Origin: Candidatus Krumholzibacteriota bacterium
GTDB lineage: Bacteria; Krumholzibacteriota; Krumholzibacteriia; Krumholzibacteriales; WJIX01
NCBI GenBank assembly: GCA_034520215.1
Contig: JAXHNR010000001.1
Coordinates: forward strand, 1,478,560-1,542,559
Length of the DNA stretch: 64,000 bases
Direction: 5' to 3'
This document shows, piece by piece, positions 1 through 10,858 of this stretch (within the stretch, counting starts at the first letter, position 1; the number at the start of each line of letters is the position of its first letter). Position numbers and translations under genes: made by a program. The notes beneath the pieces were generated by a model. It was not told where the DNA came from, did not search any database, and saw only the letters and a list, made by a program, of their open reading frames with translations.

Positions 1-476
1 AAAAGAATATTCGATAACTCGACATCGCCCGAGGCAGTCATAACCGAAATCTCCATAGATTCCGGCACACGAATTTCAAGATCCATTTCAATTTCCGCCC
101 CAAGACCGAACAAAAGGGAAAAAATATTTTTGTCCTTAACCTCGTCCTCAGGAAATTTTGTCTTAAATTCTATCAAGCCGTCCTCTCTGATGACTTCAAC
201 ATCGAGTTTTTCCGAAAGTTGGTTTGCTTTCTTTTCATCGGCGGCTTCTACTTTTCTTCTGATATTAAGAACAATCTCCTCTAATTCAGGTTCGGCGGAA
301 ATATATATGTCACTCCGGCTCGCCGTAACTTTCAAACTCTTCTCTCCATTAAGAAGAACTACCCTTTTTTCGGTTTTCTCATATTCGAATGAAGAACAGG
401 CGGTATTACTAGAGACTGCCAGGACAACTGAAAGAAGCGTCACTACCTTTAATATTCTTAATTTATCCCTGATCAT
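1..476 (-). CDS. DUF4097-like putative lipoprotein, 5' part (runs off window)
   Basis: Open frame from an ATG at 476 to the left edge, so the C-terminal part is missing. The product starts with a short basic stretch and a hydrophobic segment (about residues 8-22) followed by Cys27, which suggests a lipoprotein, although the residue at -3 is Asn and the lipobox is weak. The visible part is beta-rich and ends with an ASGDVEL motif typical of DUF4097/putative-adhesin beta-helix proteins. It begins 13 bases after the stop of the ECF sigma factor and is almost surely cotranscribed with it. Many ECF operons carry an anti-sigma factor here; no zinc-finger anti-sigma domain is visible in this portion. 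Family assignment is moderate; function is unknown. Confidence 0.6.
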   Translation of the reverse strand, partial: MIRDKLRILKVVTLLSVVLAVSSNTACSSFEYEKTEKRVVLLNGEKSLKVTASRSDIYISAEPELEEIVLNIRRKVEAADEKKANQLSEKLDVEVIREDGLIEFKTKFPEDEVKDKNIFSLLFGLGAEIEMDLEIRVPESMEISVMTASGDVELSNIL

Positions 477-489
477 AATTCTGTTCCTT

Positions 490-1068
490 TCAGCTTATGA
501 TTCCGCGGTCGCTTAGAAAATCAACTATCATTTTTCTACCTCTGTGTATTCTCGCTTTAACAGTGCCAAGGGGGACTGCAAGCATATCTGATATTTCCTC
601 GTATGACAGCTGCTGCTGATGTCTTAGAATTATTATAATTCTATAAGGCTCGGGAAGCATTCCTATCGATTCTTCAAGGGCTTTCATCTTTTCGGAAACC
701 TCCGTTTTCCTTTCAGGTCCAATCTCTTTAGAGACTAGCTGACGCTGCATTGTACCATCCTTACCCTTAATGGGCTGATCGGTGGAAAGAAGTCTGTTCC
801 TCTTCTTCTTACGCAAAAAATCGATGCAAAGGTTCGATGTAATCCTGTATATCCAGCTTGAGAAAGGAAACGCGGGATTATATCTGTCGAGCATATTGAA
901 AACCCTGATAAAGAGATCCTGCGAGAGATCTTCCGCGTCATCACGGTTATTGACCATCCGCAGACATATACTGAAAACAGGTCCCTTATACTTGTTAAGG
1001 AGTATCTCAAAGCTCTTTTCATCCCCTTCCAGACATCGGTTAATTAATTTTATATCTTCCTTTTTCAA
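490..1068 (-). CDS. ECF-type RNA polymerase sigma factor
   Basis: A 192-residue sigma-70 family protein of the extracytoplasmic-function class. Region 2 lies in the N-terminal half (DDAEDLSQDLFIRVF and a basic FLRKKKRNR stretch), and region 4 with its helix-turn-helix lies near residues 150-180 (SYEEISDMLAVPLGTVKARI). Length and order fit the family. The start is a TTG at 1068, preceded by AAGGTG at 5-base spacing. It would direct core RNA polymerase to a small regulon, usually including its own operon. The next gene downstream is a DUF4097-like lipoprotein rather than a recognisable anti-sigma factor. Divergently transcribed from enolase across a 277-bp gap. Confidence 0.92.
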   Translation of the reverse strand: MKKEDIKLINRCLEGDEKSFEILLNKYKGPVFSICLRMVNNRDDAEDLSQDLFIRVFNMLDRYNPAFPFSSWIYRITSNLCIDFLRKKKRNRLLSTDQPIKGKDGTMQRQLVSKEIGPERKTEVSEKMKALEESIGMLPEPYRIIIILRHQQQLSYEEISDMLAVPLGTVKARIHRGRKMIVDFLSDRGIIS

Positions 1069-1263
1069 CGCTACACCTTACATTACGAAAGAATCACAAA
1101 TAAAGTTTCTAAAAAAACTGATTGCTCAGATAAAAAGATAGCAGGAAAATTTATAAGTTGGAAGTTGATTTTCCAAATTATTGACATCAAAGTTGTTATA
1201 CGGATTGCCTGCTGGATACACAAAAATAAAGTAAATTTCGCTGAAAGTAGAAAATTAATTTAC

Positions 1264-2638
<1,375 letters not shown>

Positions 2639-2658
2639 CTTGCGGGAGTATATAGAGA

Positions 2659-3054
2659 ATGAAGGGTTTCTGGGGAAATGAAAACAAATACTTAAGGATA
2701 CGCTACAGCCAAATAAATATATCCTTCAAAATGACGATAATCCTCCTTGGCGTAGCGGGAGCTCTCATAATTATGGTCTTCACCGTAAGTGATGTCGGTT
2801 TTATCAATCTCTGGAAAGCTCAGAAAAAACTAGACAGAATGAAAAACGAAATAGAGATCCTCGAAAAGGAAACGACACTTCTCGAACAGAAAGTCGGAGA
2901 CCTCAAAAACGATCCTTTCGCGCTTGAAAAGATCGCCCGCGAAAAATACGGATATATAAAGCCCGGCGACAAAGTGTTTAAGATAAAAATGATACCCGAG
3001 AGAAATAATAGTGCTCTTCCGTCGAGTTTTCTTGACATCAGAGGCAAGAAATAA
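2659..3054 (+). CDS. FtsB/DivIC-like septum formation initiator
   Basis: A 131-residue bitopic protein with a cytoplasmic basic N-terminus, one membrane helix (about residues 27-47) and a coiled coil rich in Lys/Glu/Leu heptads (about 50-85). It ends with the family hallmark DPFALEKIAREKYGYIKPGDKV. FtsB/DivIC proteins bridge FtsQ/DivIB and FtsL at the division site. Linkage to enolase is common for ftsB in many bacteria and supports the assignment. It is followed within 30 bases by the initiator tRNA gene, so all three may share a transcript ending at the terminator at 3163-3193. FtsB and DivIC cannot be separated from sequence alone. Confidence 0.85.
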   Translation: MKGFWGNENKYLRIRYSQINISFKMTIILLGVAGALIIMVFTVSDVGFINLWKAQKKLDRMKNEIEILEKETTLLEQKVGDLKNDPFALEKIAREKYGYIKPGDKVFKIKMIPERNNSALPSSFLDIRGKK

Positions 3055-3081
3055 TAGTGTATATAGGAGTAAAAGATATAA

Positions 3082-3158
<77 letters not shown>

Positions 3159-3162
3159 ATAG

Positions 3163-3200
3163 CGATACCTCCCTGCCTGTCCGGGAGGTATCGTCTTATT
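3163..3200 (+). terminator. Rho-independent terminator after tRNA-fMet
   Basis: A perfect 11-bp stem (3163-3173 with 3183-3193, CGATACCTCCC/GGGAGGTATCG) with a 9-nt loop, followed by TCTTATT and further T-rich sequence. It starts 5 nt after the tRNA CCA end and should end the eno-ftsB-tRNA transcript. Confidence 0.85.
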
Positions 3201-3254
3201 AAATTTTATAAACTCTCACTTTATCGCATACTATTACAAATCAATCGGCTACTT

Positions 3255-4577
3255 TCAATCCGCGCTTTGAGCCTTTTCTTCGGCCTCGTCAAACTCATCC
3301 TCGAGGTCTTTCATGACATCCTTGTGAACGCTGTAGGTAAGCATCTTCATTTTAATATAATCTCCTCTGAAGAAATAATATCCGTGAAACTCTCCGTGTC
3401 TTGAGCTCCTGCCAGAATCCTTTATTAAAAACCAGTCTCTTCCATCCTTTTCCAGATAGCCCAGAAGATGAATGCCGTGGTCATCCGTTGTAGTCCCATT
3501 GTAGATCCTGAACTCACGTGAATCCTGGCTTATATATTCCTTCGGTATATCAAAATCCGGTATTATAGCGGAGTCTTCAAATCCGTCATATCCCGGCTCA
3601 GAGACATCTCCCCCGATGCAAACTGTATAACCATTCTTGGCGGCTTTCTTTATCCTCTTGTAGAATTCATCGAGCGGGAGGTTGTAATATGTCTTCGTGG
3701 GTCTCCAATTATCGGGAACATCAAATTCGCCGGGAAGATAAAAGGGCTCTGACAGAGTTGACATAACTTGGATATAATCGTCAGTTTCAACCTCTAAGAC
3801 ATCGTTTAGAAATTCCAACGGAGTAATCATTTCGCCTTCGAACAAAAACTCCCCGGGGGGTGTTCCCAAGTATTTATCTAGAATCACCCTGATATGAGCA
3901 ATATTTGTCTCTTCGTCCCACGCTCCGGTTTCCTTTACAAGCTCGAGGTAGTCGATCATCTCCCTTCGTATCATCTTGTGATTATGCTTATCTCTTCCTT
4001 CTGTAAGTCCCGGGTATTCATCGAGAGGAACAATTCCGTACTTATCCCAGATAATAAAGAGACCGTCAGACTCGCCGCCCTGAGCGAATGGCTGGTTGCC
4101 CCTCTTATTAATATATCCCCTGGCTTTTTCCACGTACTCCCAGTACACAGTATACATCTCGGAAAGCTTTATCTTCCGGCCGGTTAATCTGGCAATCTCG
4201 GATTCCATAAAGGATGTTGTGCAGAAACACCAGCAGGTGCCGGTGTAGTACTGAGCAACAGGAGGATAATGAAAAGGCGCTTTGAACGCCTCAGGTGAAT
4301 CCGGTTTATTTACATCGTCGAAATCAAATCTTATCTCTTTCTCGTTTTCTTCTTTCTTCTTTTTCTTATCCTCGAATTTCTTGTTTATTTCAGCGGTTAT
4401 GCTGTCTCTGATAGCGGTTAAACTGTCCATTTCCTCTTTCATCTGTTTTATAACCGGATCCTTGTAGTCTTTTTCGTAACGCACATGGTCTTTGTCGTTA
4501 TCGCCGAAAACAGCGGCGGGAGCGAGAATAGCCAGAACCATGACCGTTATGAGCAAACAAGCTCCATACGTTTTCAT
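3255..4577 (-). CDS. Exported C1-family (papain-like) cysteine peptidase
   Basis: A 440-residue protein with a signal peptide (residues 1 to about 25, VFG-D cleavage region) and a Lys/Glu-rich low-complexity stretch (about 64-82). The papain-fold catalytic segment GTCWCFCTTSF has Cys115 followed by Trp. The catalytic His lies in DDHGIHLLGY near residue 366. The third papain residue, normally Asn in a KNSWG-type motif, is Asp here (IKDSG, near 387). The start ATG at 4577 is set by GGAGG at 7-base spacing. It lies downstream of the tricorn-like protease on the same strand, suggesting joint peptide degradation in the envelope. The Asn-to-Asp change could lower activity. Closest relatives are probably bleomycin-hydrolase/C1B-like bacterial enzymes; substrate unknown. 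Confidence 0.82.
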   Translation of the reverse strand: MKTYGACLLITVMVLAILAPAAVFGDNDKDHVRYEKDYKDPVIKQMKEEMDSLTAIRDSITAEINKKFEDKKKKKEENEKEIRFDFDDVNKPDSPEAFKAPFHYPPVAQYYTGTCWCFCTTSFMESEIARLTGRKIKLSEMYTVYWEYVEKARGYINKRGNQPFAQGGESDGLFIIWDKYGIVPLDEYPGLTEGRDKHNHKMIRREMIDYLELVKETGAWDEETNIAHIRVILDKYLGTPPGEFLFEGEMITPLEFLNDVLEVETDDYIQVMSTLSEPFYLPGEFDVPDNWRPTKTYYNLPLDEFYKRIKKAAKNGYTVCIGGDVSEPGYDGFEDSAIIPDFDIPKEYISQDSREFRIYNGTTTDDHGIHLLGYLEKDGRDWFLIKDSGRSSRHGEFHGYYFFRGDYIKMKMLTYSVHKDVMKDLEDEFDEAEEKAQSAD

Positions 4578-4618
4578 TCTATTACCTCCATCTGTCAGAA
4601 AAACGCCCCCGGGTTTAT

Positions 4619-4639
4619 GCCCCCTTTCGCGAAGGGGGC
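4619..4639 (-). terminator. GC-rich hairpin after the tricorn-like gene
   Basis: GCCCCCTTT / GAAGGGGGC forms a strong stem with a very short loop, in the 85-bp gap between the tricorn-like gene and the C1 peptidase. On the minus strand a GTTTTT run follows only about 20 nt later. It may therefore be a weak terminator or attenuator that lowers expression of the downstream peptidase. Confidence 0.45.
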
Positions 4640-4662
4640 ATTTATTCCGGAAGCTAAAATTT

Positions 4663-7600
4663 TCAGCTTCTGTCGGGCCCCTCGGGCTTCTTTATTTCCC
4701 CGCGGGGCTTCTCCTCGAGCTTCTTGAGAAGATACTCAACAGCTCTTTCTATCATCGGTTCCCGGCCGGCCTGGATTAGAGCCGGATCATCGAATACCTC
4801 AAACCCCTCATCCGGGGACAAACCGACACCTTCAACGTCCCACTGCCCTCTGTTGTTTACAAAGGCGAAGCCCGGCACGGCGAAACTTCCGCCATCGATA
4901 AAATGAGGCGAATATCCGTATCCTATAAGCCCTCCCCATGTAGTCTCTCCAATCAGAGGACCAAGTCCGGCCTCTCTGAAATACGCTGGAAACGCGTCCC
5001 CTCCGGACGAAGAAAGACCGTTGATAAGCATCGCTTTTGGACCTTCATTAACTGGAAAGGGAAGAGGGGTTAGAGACGTGTTTCTCCTTGCCCAGTAGCT
5101 GTAAACCTTCCTCTTCATGATCTCAACCATATTATAGGGTGAATGACCGCCTCCGTTATACCGTTCATCTATAATCAAGGCTTCTTTGTTCATCAGGGGC
5201 TGAAAATTCTTGTAAAATGATTTGTATCCATCGTAATGGGTGTTAGGAATGTGCATATAACCTATTCTGCCGTCCGAGAGCTCATCTACCAGCGCGCGGT
5301 TTTCAGCAACCCATTTCCTGTATAGAAGTTTCAATTCACTTGCTACAGGCACTACTGTAATCTCGCGGGCACCCTTCGCGGAAGGTCTGTTATTGATCTT
5401 AAGCTTTACCTGAACCCCGACCTTGTTCTCCAGATATTTATAGGGGCTCTCCGCCGTGGTAACCTCTCTGCCGTCAATTTCGATAAGATAAGATCCTTCC
5501 TTTACGTTAAGTCCCGGTTCTGTAAGGGGCGATCTTTCAGAATCAAGCCAGTTAGCTCCTTTGTATATCTTGTCAATCCTGTAATGATCGCCGTCCGGCT
5601 TAAACTCGCAGCCCAGCAGACCAACCGGCACTCGATCAACCACCGGCATATCTCCCGAATAAACGTAGCAGTGACCGGCGTTAAGTTCTCCAATAAGCTC
5701 GCCGAGTATATAATCAAGGTCCACTCTCGCGGCAACGTGGGGAAGCAGAACTTCATACTTGTCATGCATCTTCTTCCAGTCAACCTTGTGCATATCGGGA
5801 TCGTAGAACCAGTCGCGCATTATCCGCCAGGCGTCTGTATATATCTGTTTCCATTCCTCGGCGGGATCTATCCTCATCTCCATACCCTTAAAATCAAGGG
5901 CTCCGGCGTTTTTAGACTGGTCGGGAGCAAGTTCTGCTATGCCGAATGTTTTTTCAGCTCTATAGATAAACTTCTCGCCCCCCGCCGCGATCTCGTAAGC
6001 TGTCACATCCTCCATTACTGTTTTGGTTTCGCGGGTTTTGAGTTCAAACTTTTTAAGCTCCTTCGCTCCTGTTTCATCTGTGTATATAAAAACAAGCCCG
6101 CCTTTTACGGCCGCAAGACTACTATAGTGCTTGTGCTCTAAGGGAAGCGCGACAACACGGCCGGCAAATCCCTCCGCGTCGATAGATTCAATCTTAATTT
6201 CCTCTTTTTCCTTTTCCTTATCATCATCATCTTTTTCAACTTTTTCTTCATCGTTCAGGGGAGTAAGAGGCGACGGAGTCTCTTCAGACAACGTGCCGAC
6301 ATAAAGTCTGTCCTCCCACTCCTTGTCGGGATAAATAAAATCCCTCTGTGAAATAAAATATAAATACTTGCCGTCAAGCGAAAAGACCGGCTCTCTGTCG
6401 TTCGAGAAATCCCCCGTCAGCTTCATCGCTTTATTTGAAGAAAGTGAATATACCCAGATCGATGACATAAAGGTTTCAGACACCCTTGTATAACACAGCC
6501 ATCTGCTGTCAGGTGAAAATGAATAATTGCTGATTCCGGCATAACGGCATTTATCGGCCTCTTTTCTTTTTCCACTTTCGACGTCAAGAACCCAGAGTCT
6601 GTTCTTCTTGTCCGTGTAGACGATCTTTTTGCTGTCGGGAGACCATTTCGGTCCTATAATCCACGAATCACTCTCCTCTGTTAGCTTCCTGGGGCTTCCG
6701 TCAACGTCCTTGGGCCTTATCCAAATCTCATAATCGCCGCTCTCCTCAGAGAGATAGAGAAGATATTTTCCATCGGGAGACCACTCGACATTCCTCTCTC
6801 TTATCCCTTCGGTTCGGGTTATGTTTCTGGTTACTCCGTGCTTTTCAGGAAGAGTGAATATTTCCCCCCTGGCGCCGAAAGCAGCTCTCGCTCCGGAAGG
6901 TGAAACAGTGAAACTCTCTATGTTCTCTTTCACATTTTTATAAACCGGCCTTACCATCGGTTTGTCACTCCCGAGAGTAATCTCTATCTTTTCCGTTTTA
7001 TCAAGTTTTGTGTCGTAATAAAAGAGATAGCCGCCCTTTTCGAAGATTATTCTGTCCCTTCCCCTGCTGGGCCACAGGAGATCAAATTTATCATACCTTG
7101 TAACCTGCTTTATCTCTTCAGAGGCAATATCATATTTAAACAGATTCAGAGTTCTCTTGCGATCTGATGTAAAGTAGATGCTGTTTCCAATCCACATTGG
7201 AAAATTGTCAGTTCCGGTAAACTCAGTTATCTTCTGTGTCTTGTTTTCTTCAAGATCGTATATAAATACATCCTGCGCTCTTCCCGCCGTGTATCTCTTC
7301 CATGTACGGAATTCACGCGATTTTATGTCATACGCGATTCTTTTACCGTCGGGAGAAAGTGTCGCGGGACCACCCTCAGGTATCTGGAGAGCCTCCCTAA
7401 GACCGGGCTTCTCCGGATCTATAATATAGTACTTACCAACCCTCTTTCCGAACGGGGTACGGTTGCATCTTGCAAGTATCCGTCCATCCTGAGTCCAGTC
7501 GAGAATCATATAATCATATCCCCCCCTGGGCGGCATACGGCCGACATCGGGGTAAAATGTAAGTCTCTCCGGCATTCCGCCCTCGTAAGGGATCGTATAA

Positions 7601-7887
7601 ACCTGCCTTGTGCCCGCGTATTCCCCTGAAAAGGCTATCGTGCTTCCATCGGGGGATATTTTCGGGAAAAGCTCAAGCCCTTCGGCAAACGAGGTTACTC
7701 TCCTCGCTCTGCCGCCTTCGGCAGACACAGTCCATATATCTCCGGCATAGACGAAAACAACTTTGTCGCCCATTATATGCGGGTAACGAAGCAGCCGCGC
7801 CTCTTTGCTCGCCGAATGCTTCGGCCAGAAAGAAGCAATAAGCATAAAAACGGCGGCTGAAACGAAGATTCTCTTAGAAAAACTCAT
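4663..7887 (-). CDS. Tricorn-like S41 protease with N-terminal beta-propeller
   Basis: A 1074-residue exported protein. A signal-like N-terminus is followed by WD40/TolB-type propeller repeats (about residues 30-540, repeated SPDGKxIxF/SPDSKKIVYT blades), an acidic-basic linker rich in Glu/Lys/Asp, a core domain, a PDZ-like segment, and a C-terminal S41 serine protease domain. The latter has AGHCY (probable catalytic His) and LSSSGGD (nucleophile Ser near residue 957), then GETTWGG. Length and order match tricorn proteases, which cut peptides into small oligopeptides. The ATG at 7887 has AAGGAGGA three bases upstream; an upstream ATG at 7926 lacks this. The neighbouring symporter and C1 peptidase fit a peptide-scavenging set, which is inference. 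Confidence 0.93.
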   Translation of the reverse strand: MSFSKRIFVSAAVFMLIASFWPKHSASKEARLLRYPHIMGDKVVFVYAGDIWTVSAEGGRARRVTSFAEGLELFPKISPDGSTIAFSGEYAGTRQVYTIPYEGGMPERLTFYPDVGRMPPRGGYDYMILDWTQDGRILARCNRTPFGKRVGKYYIIDPEKPGLREALQIPEGGPATLSPDGKRIAYDIKSREFRTWKRYTAGRAQDVFIYDLEENKTQKITEFTGTDNFPMWIGNSIYFTSDRKRTLNLFKYDIASEEIKQVTRYDKFDLLWPSRGRDRIIFEKGGYLFYYDTKLDKTEKIEITLGSDKPMVRPVYKNVKENIESFTVSPSGARAAFGARGEIFTLPEKHGVTRNITRTEGIRERNVEWSPDGKYLLYLSEESGDYEIWIRPKDVDGSPRKLTEESDSWIIGPKWSPDSKKIVYTDKKNRLWVLDVESGKRKEADKCRYAGISNYSFSPDSRWLCYTRVSETFMSSIWVYSLSSNKAMKLTGDFSNDREPVFSLDGKYLYFISQRDFIYPDKEWEDRLYVGTLSEETPSPLTPLNDEEKVEKDDDDKEKEKEEIKIESIDAEGFAGRVVALPLEHKHYSSLAAVKGGLVFIYTDETGAKELKKFELKTRETKTVMEDVTAYEIAAGGEKFIYRAEKTFGIAELAPDQSKNAGALDFKGMEMRIDPAEEWKQIYTDAWRIMRDWFYDPDMHKVDWKKMHDKYEVLLPHVAARVDLDYILGELIGELNAGHCYVYSGDMPVVDRVPVGLLGCEFKPDGDHYRIDKIYKGANWLDSERSPLTEPGLNVKEGSYLIEIDGREVTTAESPYKYLENKVGVQVKLKINNRPSAKGAREITVVPVASELKLLYRKWVAENRALVDELSDGRIGYMHIPNTHYDGYKSFYKNFQPLMNKEALIIDERYNGGGHSPYNMVEIMKRKVYSYWARRNTSLTPLPFPVNEGPKAMLINGLSSSGGDAFPAYFREAGLGPLIGETTWGGLIGYGYSPHFIDGGSFAVPGFAFVNNRGQWDVEGVGLSPDEGFEVFDDPALIQAGREPMIERAVEYLLKKLEEKPRGEIKKPEGPDRS

Positions 7888-7942
7888 CAGTCCTCCTTTT
7901 GTTAAATTCAGCGGGAATACTATCACAACAGATTTAATGAGT

Positions 7943-9754
7943 CTATAAATTTATAGAAATCAGCGGGGGGCGCTTTATTGTTCGGCGCTTTTTCTTAATT
8001 GAGAAGAATAGAAGAACAGATGCCGCAATCGCCGCGGAAATCAGAATAATCCCAAACCTCGTTTCCCCGAGCAGAAGATTGCCTGTCCCCACGAGCGCTG
8101 TATTCTGGGCGACTATTCCGAGAACTATTCTTGCGGCGGTGCGTTTAGCGTTCCCCTTACTCCCTGTCTCAGGGAACCGTTCCCGCACTCTCTTCCAGCC
8201 CGGACCTCCGGGTCTTACCCTTTTCCAGAACTTTTCAAGGTGTTTCTCACTCACAGGGCGAGTAAATAATGTGACCGCTATCCACACGGGAAGAGAAACA
8301 GCCACTGTAAGAGCGGTTGAATAGGGAAATTCCAGAAAGGCCCTTCCCGCCAGCTGCGGCATACCGGACAGCAGCCTGAAGGCCACGGTAGCTGAGAACG
8401 CGGTTACCATGGCTGCGATTTCAGACCAGGCATTTACCCTCCACCAGTACCAGCGCGCGATATAAACCGATCCTATACCCGCTGTCACGGATATTATAAA
8501 CTTCCAGGCAAAAGAAATGTCATCTATCGTGAAAGAGACGAGCGCGCCCAAAACCGCTAAAGCAGCTATTATCAATCTCGCCGCCGCAACATATTGTTTT
8601 TCGCTTCTTCCGCGCCAGACAAAACGTTTCAGAAAGTCGTTTACCAGAAGAGAAGATCCCCAGTTCAGCTGAGTGTCAACCGTGGACATAAAAGCGGCGA
8701 AAAAGGAAGCGAGCAGAATGCCGAAAACACCCGGGGGAAGCATGGCTTTAATCATCATCGGGTAGTAGGTCTCGGGATCATCAACCGCCCCGAAAAAAGC
8801 CATTCCGCAAAGGCCCACAACGATCCACGGCCAGGGCCTCAGGCAAATATGAGCAATACTGAACCAGAGATAACCGAGGGCCGAATGGCGTTCATCCTTA
8901 GCGGCGAAGAGTCTCTGAGCCAGATAACCGCCCCCGTCAATAGTGTAGGAAGCCCACCATACTACAAGAATAAGAATCAAAAATTCCGTAAACGGACCGG
9001 TCTCTGTCAATCCGGAAACTTCCGGGATAATCTGAAGCACCCTTCCGGGCTCGAAATCCCCCCTTACAAGGCCGTTCTTTATCCCCTCGAGGCCGCCAAC
9101 CCTTATATATGAAACTGCCGCCAGATACACAGACCCGCCCATGGCAATAACAAACTGCAGGAAATCCGTCATAACGACTCCCCACAACCCCGAAAGCACC
9201 GTATAGGAAACGGCTATCAAGAAAAGAATAAGTACAACAACAATTTCCGCATTAACTCCAAACAGCAGAACCCCGTCGTCCCAACCCATCACTGTTACAA
9301 CTATCTTAGCCATCGCTTTCATTACCCATGCTATAACAAGCACATTCTGAAGCAGGCCGAACCATACAGCTCTGTATCCTCTGAGACCCGCCGCGACTTT
9401 TCCGTCGTACCTCAGCTCAATTAACTCCGCGTCTGTAGTTATCCCTGCCCTCTTCCACAACTTCGCGAAGAGAAAAACTGTCACCATTCCGCCTATCCCC
9501 CACTGCCACCACAACCAGTTTTCATATATGCCGCCTCTCGCGACAAGACCCGACACAACAAGAGGTGTGTCCGCCGCGAGTGTTGTCGCGACCATAGAAG
9601 TGCCGATTATCCACCAGGGAAGAGACCGCCCGGAAACAAAGAATTCTTCAGTGCTTTTAGACGCCCTTCTGGAGAGAAATATGCCGATTCCGAATATAAG
9701 CGCCAGATACAAGGCAATAAAAATTAGATCAGCCGCGGAAAGTGCCTCGAACAT
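7943..9754 (-). CDS. Sodium:solute symporter family (SSS) transporter
   Basis: A 603-residue polytopic membrane protein with the SSS fold. Early motifs include STEEFFVSGRSLPWW and a discontinuous TM1 region (ATTLAADTPL). A conserved SFFAAFMSTVDTQLNWGSS element lies near residue 350, and a cytosolic RVRPGGPGW motif precedes two further C-terminal helices (total about 15). It couples Na+ entry to uptake of an organic solute; the substrate cannot be read from sequence. The ATG start has AAGGGA upstream. It is followed 55 bases later by the tricorn-like protease on the same strand, so amino acids or peptides are a reasonable guess. Confidence 0.9.
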   Translation of the reverse strand: MFEALSAADLIFIALYLALIFGIGIFLSRRASKSTEEFFVSGRSLPWWIIGTSMVATTLAADTPLVVSGLVARGGIYENWLWWQWGIGGMVTVFLFAKLWKRAGITTDAELIELRYDGKVAAGLRGYRAVWFGLLQNVLVIAWVMKAMAKIVVTVMGWDDGVLLFGVNAEIVVVLILFLIAVSYTVLSGLWGVVMTDFLQFVIAMGGSVYLAAVSYIRVGGLEGIKNGLVRGDFEPGRVLQIIPEVSGLTETGPFTEFLILILVVWWASYTIDGGGYLAQRLFAAKDERHSALGYLWFSIAHICLRPWPWIVVGLCGMAFFGAVDDPETYYPMMIKAMLPPGVFGILLASFFAAFMSTVDTQLNWGSSLLVNDFLKRFVWRGRSEKQYVAAARLIIAALAVLGALVSFTIDDISFAWKFIISVTAGIGSVYIARWYWWRVNAWSEIAAMVTAFSATVAFRLLSGMPQLAGRAFLEFPYSTALTVAVSLPVWIAVTLFTRPVSEKHLEKFWKRVRPGGPGWKRVRERFPETGSKGNAKRTAARIVLGIVAQNTALVGTGNLLLGETRFGIILISAAIAASVLLFFSIKKKRRTIKRPPLISINL

Positions 9755-10010
9755 TTAGATCCCTTTTGAAAACAGACGCAATTTACAAGCATCCCATCAT
9801 GAGGATAAATATTATTACTAACCAGCTGCTTTTCGTAAAGCTCTCCCTGAAACCGGCCGCGCGCGTTTTCCCTGATTTTCCGGGGAAATCAAAAAGAAAG
9901 AGAGCGGCGTTCTATGAACACCAATCACCGGCTACAGGTAAACTCAGTAAAAATATCTTCAAAGACAACTCATTATATACGCTTAATCAAGATTATGCCT
10001 GTATCGTCAT

Positions 10011-10811
10011 CTAGAATGAAAGCTTCAATCCTACAATGAATCCGTATCCCGAGAGATCGAGAGAACCCTCATCGTATTCGTCTTTGTCATTTTTACTCCA
10101 CGGTCCATAAGCAGGACCGGTAACTGTACCGCCGCCGCCAACGGGAATTTCGACTTCATCGTCAGAGATAAGAAAAACATCCGTTTCATTCCCATCCAGA
10201 TCAGTGCCTGTTCCTTCAAACCCCTTAATATCAGCCCATCTTCCCTGAACTCCTATCTGGAGAGACAACAGAGGCATAATCGAAAATTCAAGCCCCGCGC
10301 CTCCATGCAGGCCAAACCCCGTTTTAGTAAGATCCGTGCTCTCCCATCCTGAGCTTACCTGATCTATATTTACAGAAAAGGTGAGCTTTGAGTAATACAT
10401 CCCCGCTCCCGCGTATATATAGGGTTTTATGGGCATCAATGGAAGGGAGGGCTTGAAATAGGCGGTAACCGTTATCGGGTACACCCTTACATCATGTTTA
10501 TATTCTCCGAGAATGTCTGTAGACAGGTCGGCACTGCCGTATATAATTCCAGCTCCGAACCCGGCCGTTATCATTGGAAACGGGGAATACATAATCTCTC
10601 CCTGAACTTCAGGAACCCAGTTCAGATTTTCCAATTCAACGTTATAGACTGCCAGGTCTTCGTTAGCAATATCTATAAAATCATTATAATCCCCGTAAGA
10701 GATATGGCTCAAGCCGACATTCAACCTGACGCCGGTATCTGAAAGTGCCGGAGCGCTCAGCAGCAAACTGATAAAAACTACAATTCCCGCAATCTTGAAA
10801 TATTCGTTCAT
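10011..10811 (-). CDS. Outer-membrane beta-barrel protein
   Basis: A 266-residue protein with a cleavable signal peptide (hydrophobic 8-22, ALS-D cleavage region) and alternating aromatic/polar strands. Repeated glycine-rich turns such as YAGAGMYYS and GLHGGAGLEFS, and a C-terminal GLKLSF ending in Phe, resemble the BAM recognition signal. It belongs to the broad OmpA-like/opacity small-barrel type. A Gly-rich acidic loop (DEVEIPVGGGG) lies near residue 210. No enzymatic motif is seen, so role and partners are unknown. The adjacent trkA gene is 47 bases upstream on the same strand. Confidence 0.75.
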   Translation of the reverse strand: MNEYFKIAGIVVFISLLLSAPALSDTGVRLNVGLSHISYGDYNDFIDIANEDLAVYNVELENLNWVPEVQGEIMYSPFPMITAGFGAGIIYGSADLSTDILGEYKHDVRVYPITVTAYFKPSLPLMPIKPYIYAGAGMYYSKLTFSVNIDQVSSGWESTDLTKTGFGLHGGAGLEFSIMPLLSLQIGVQGRWADIKGFEGTGTDLDGNETDVFLISDDEVEIPVGGGGTVTGPAYGPWSKNDKDEYDEGSLDLSGYGFIVGLKLSF

Positions 10812-10858
10812 GTCTTCTCCTTACGATTCAATTAAAGTTACATTAACATTTATTTATC

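Noticed and set aside
782-1141. 119-residue plus-strand ORF over the sigma factor
   Set aside because: Shadow of the ECF sigma gene with no domain and no ribosome site.
1181-1209. TTGACA at 1181 as another promoter
   Set aside because: No acceptable -10 box at 16-18 bases; the pair at 1264-1292 is better.
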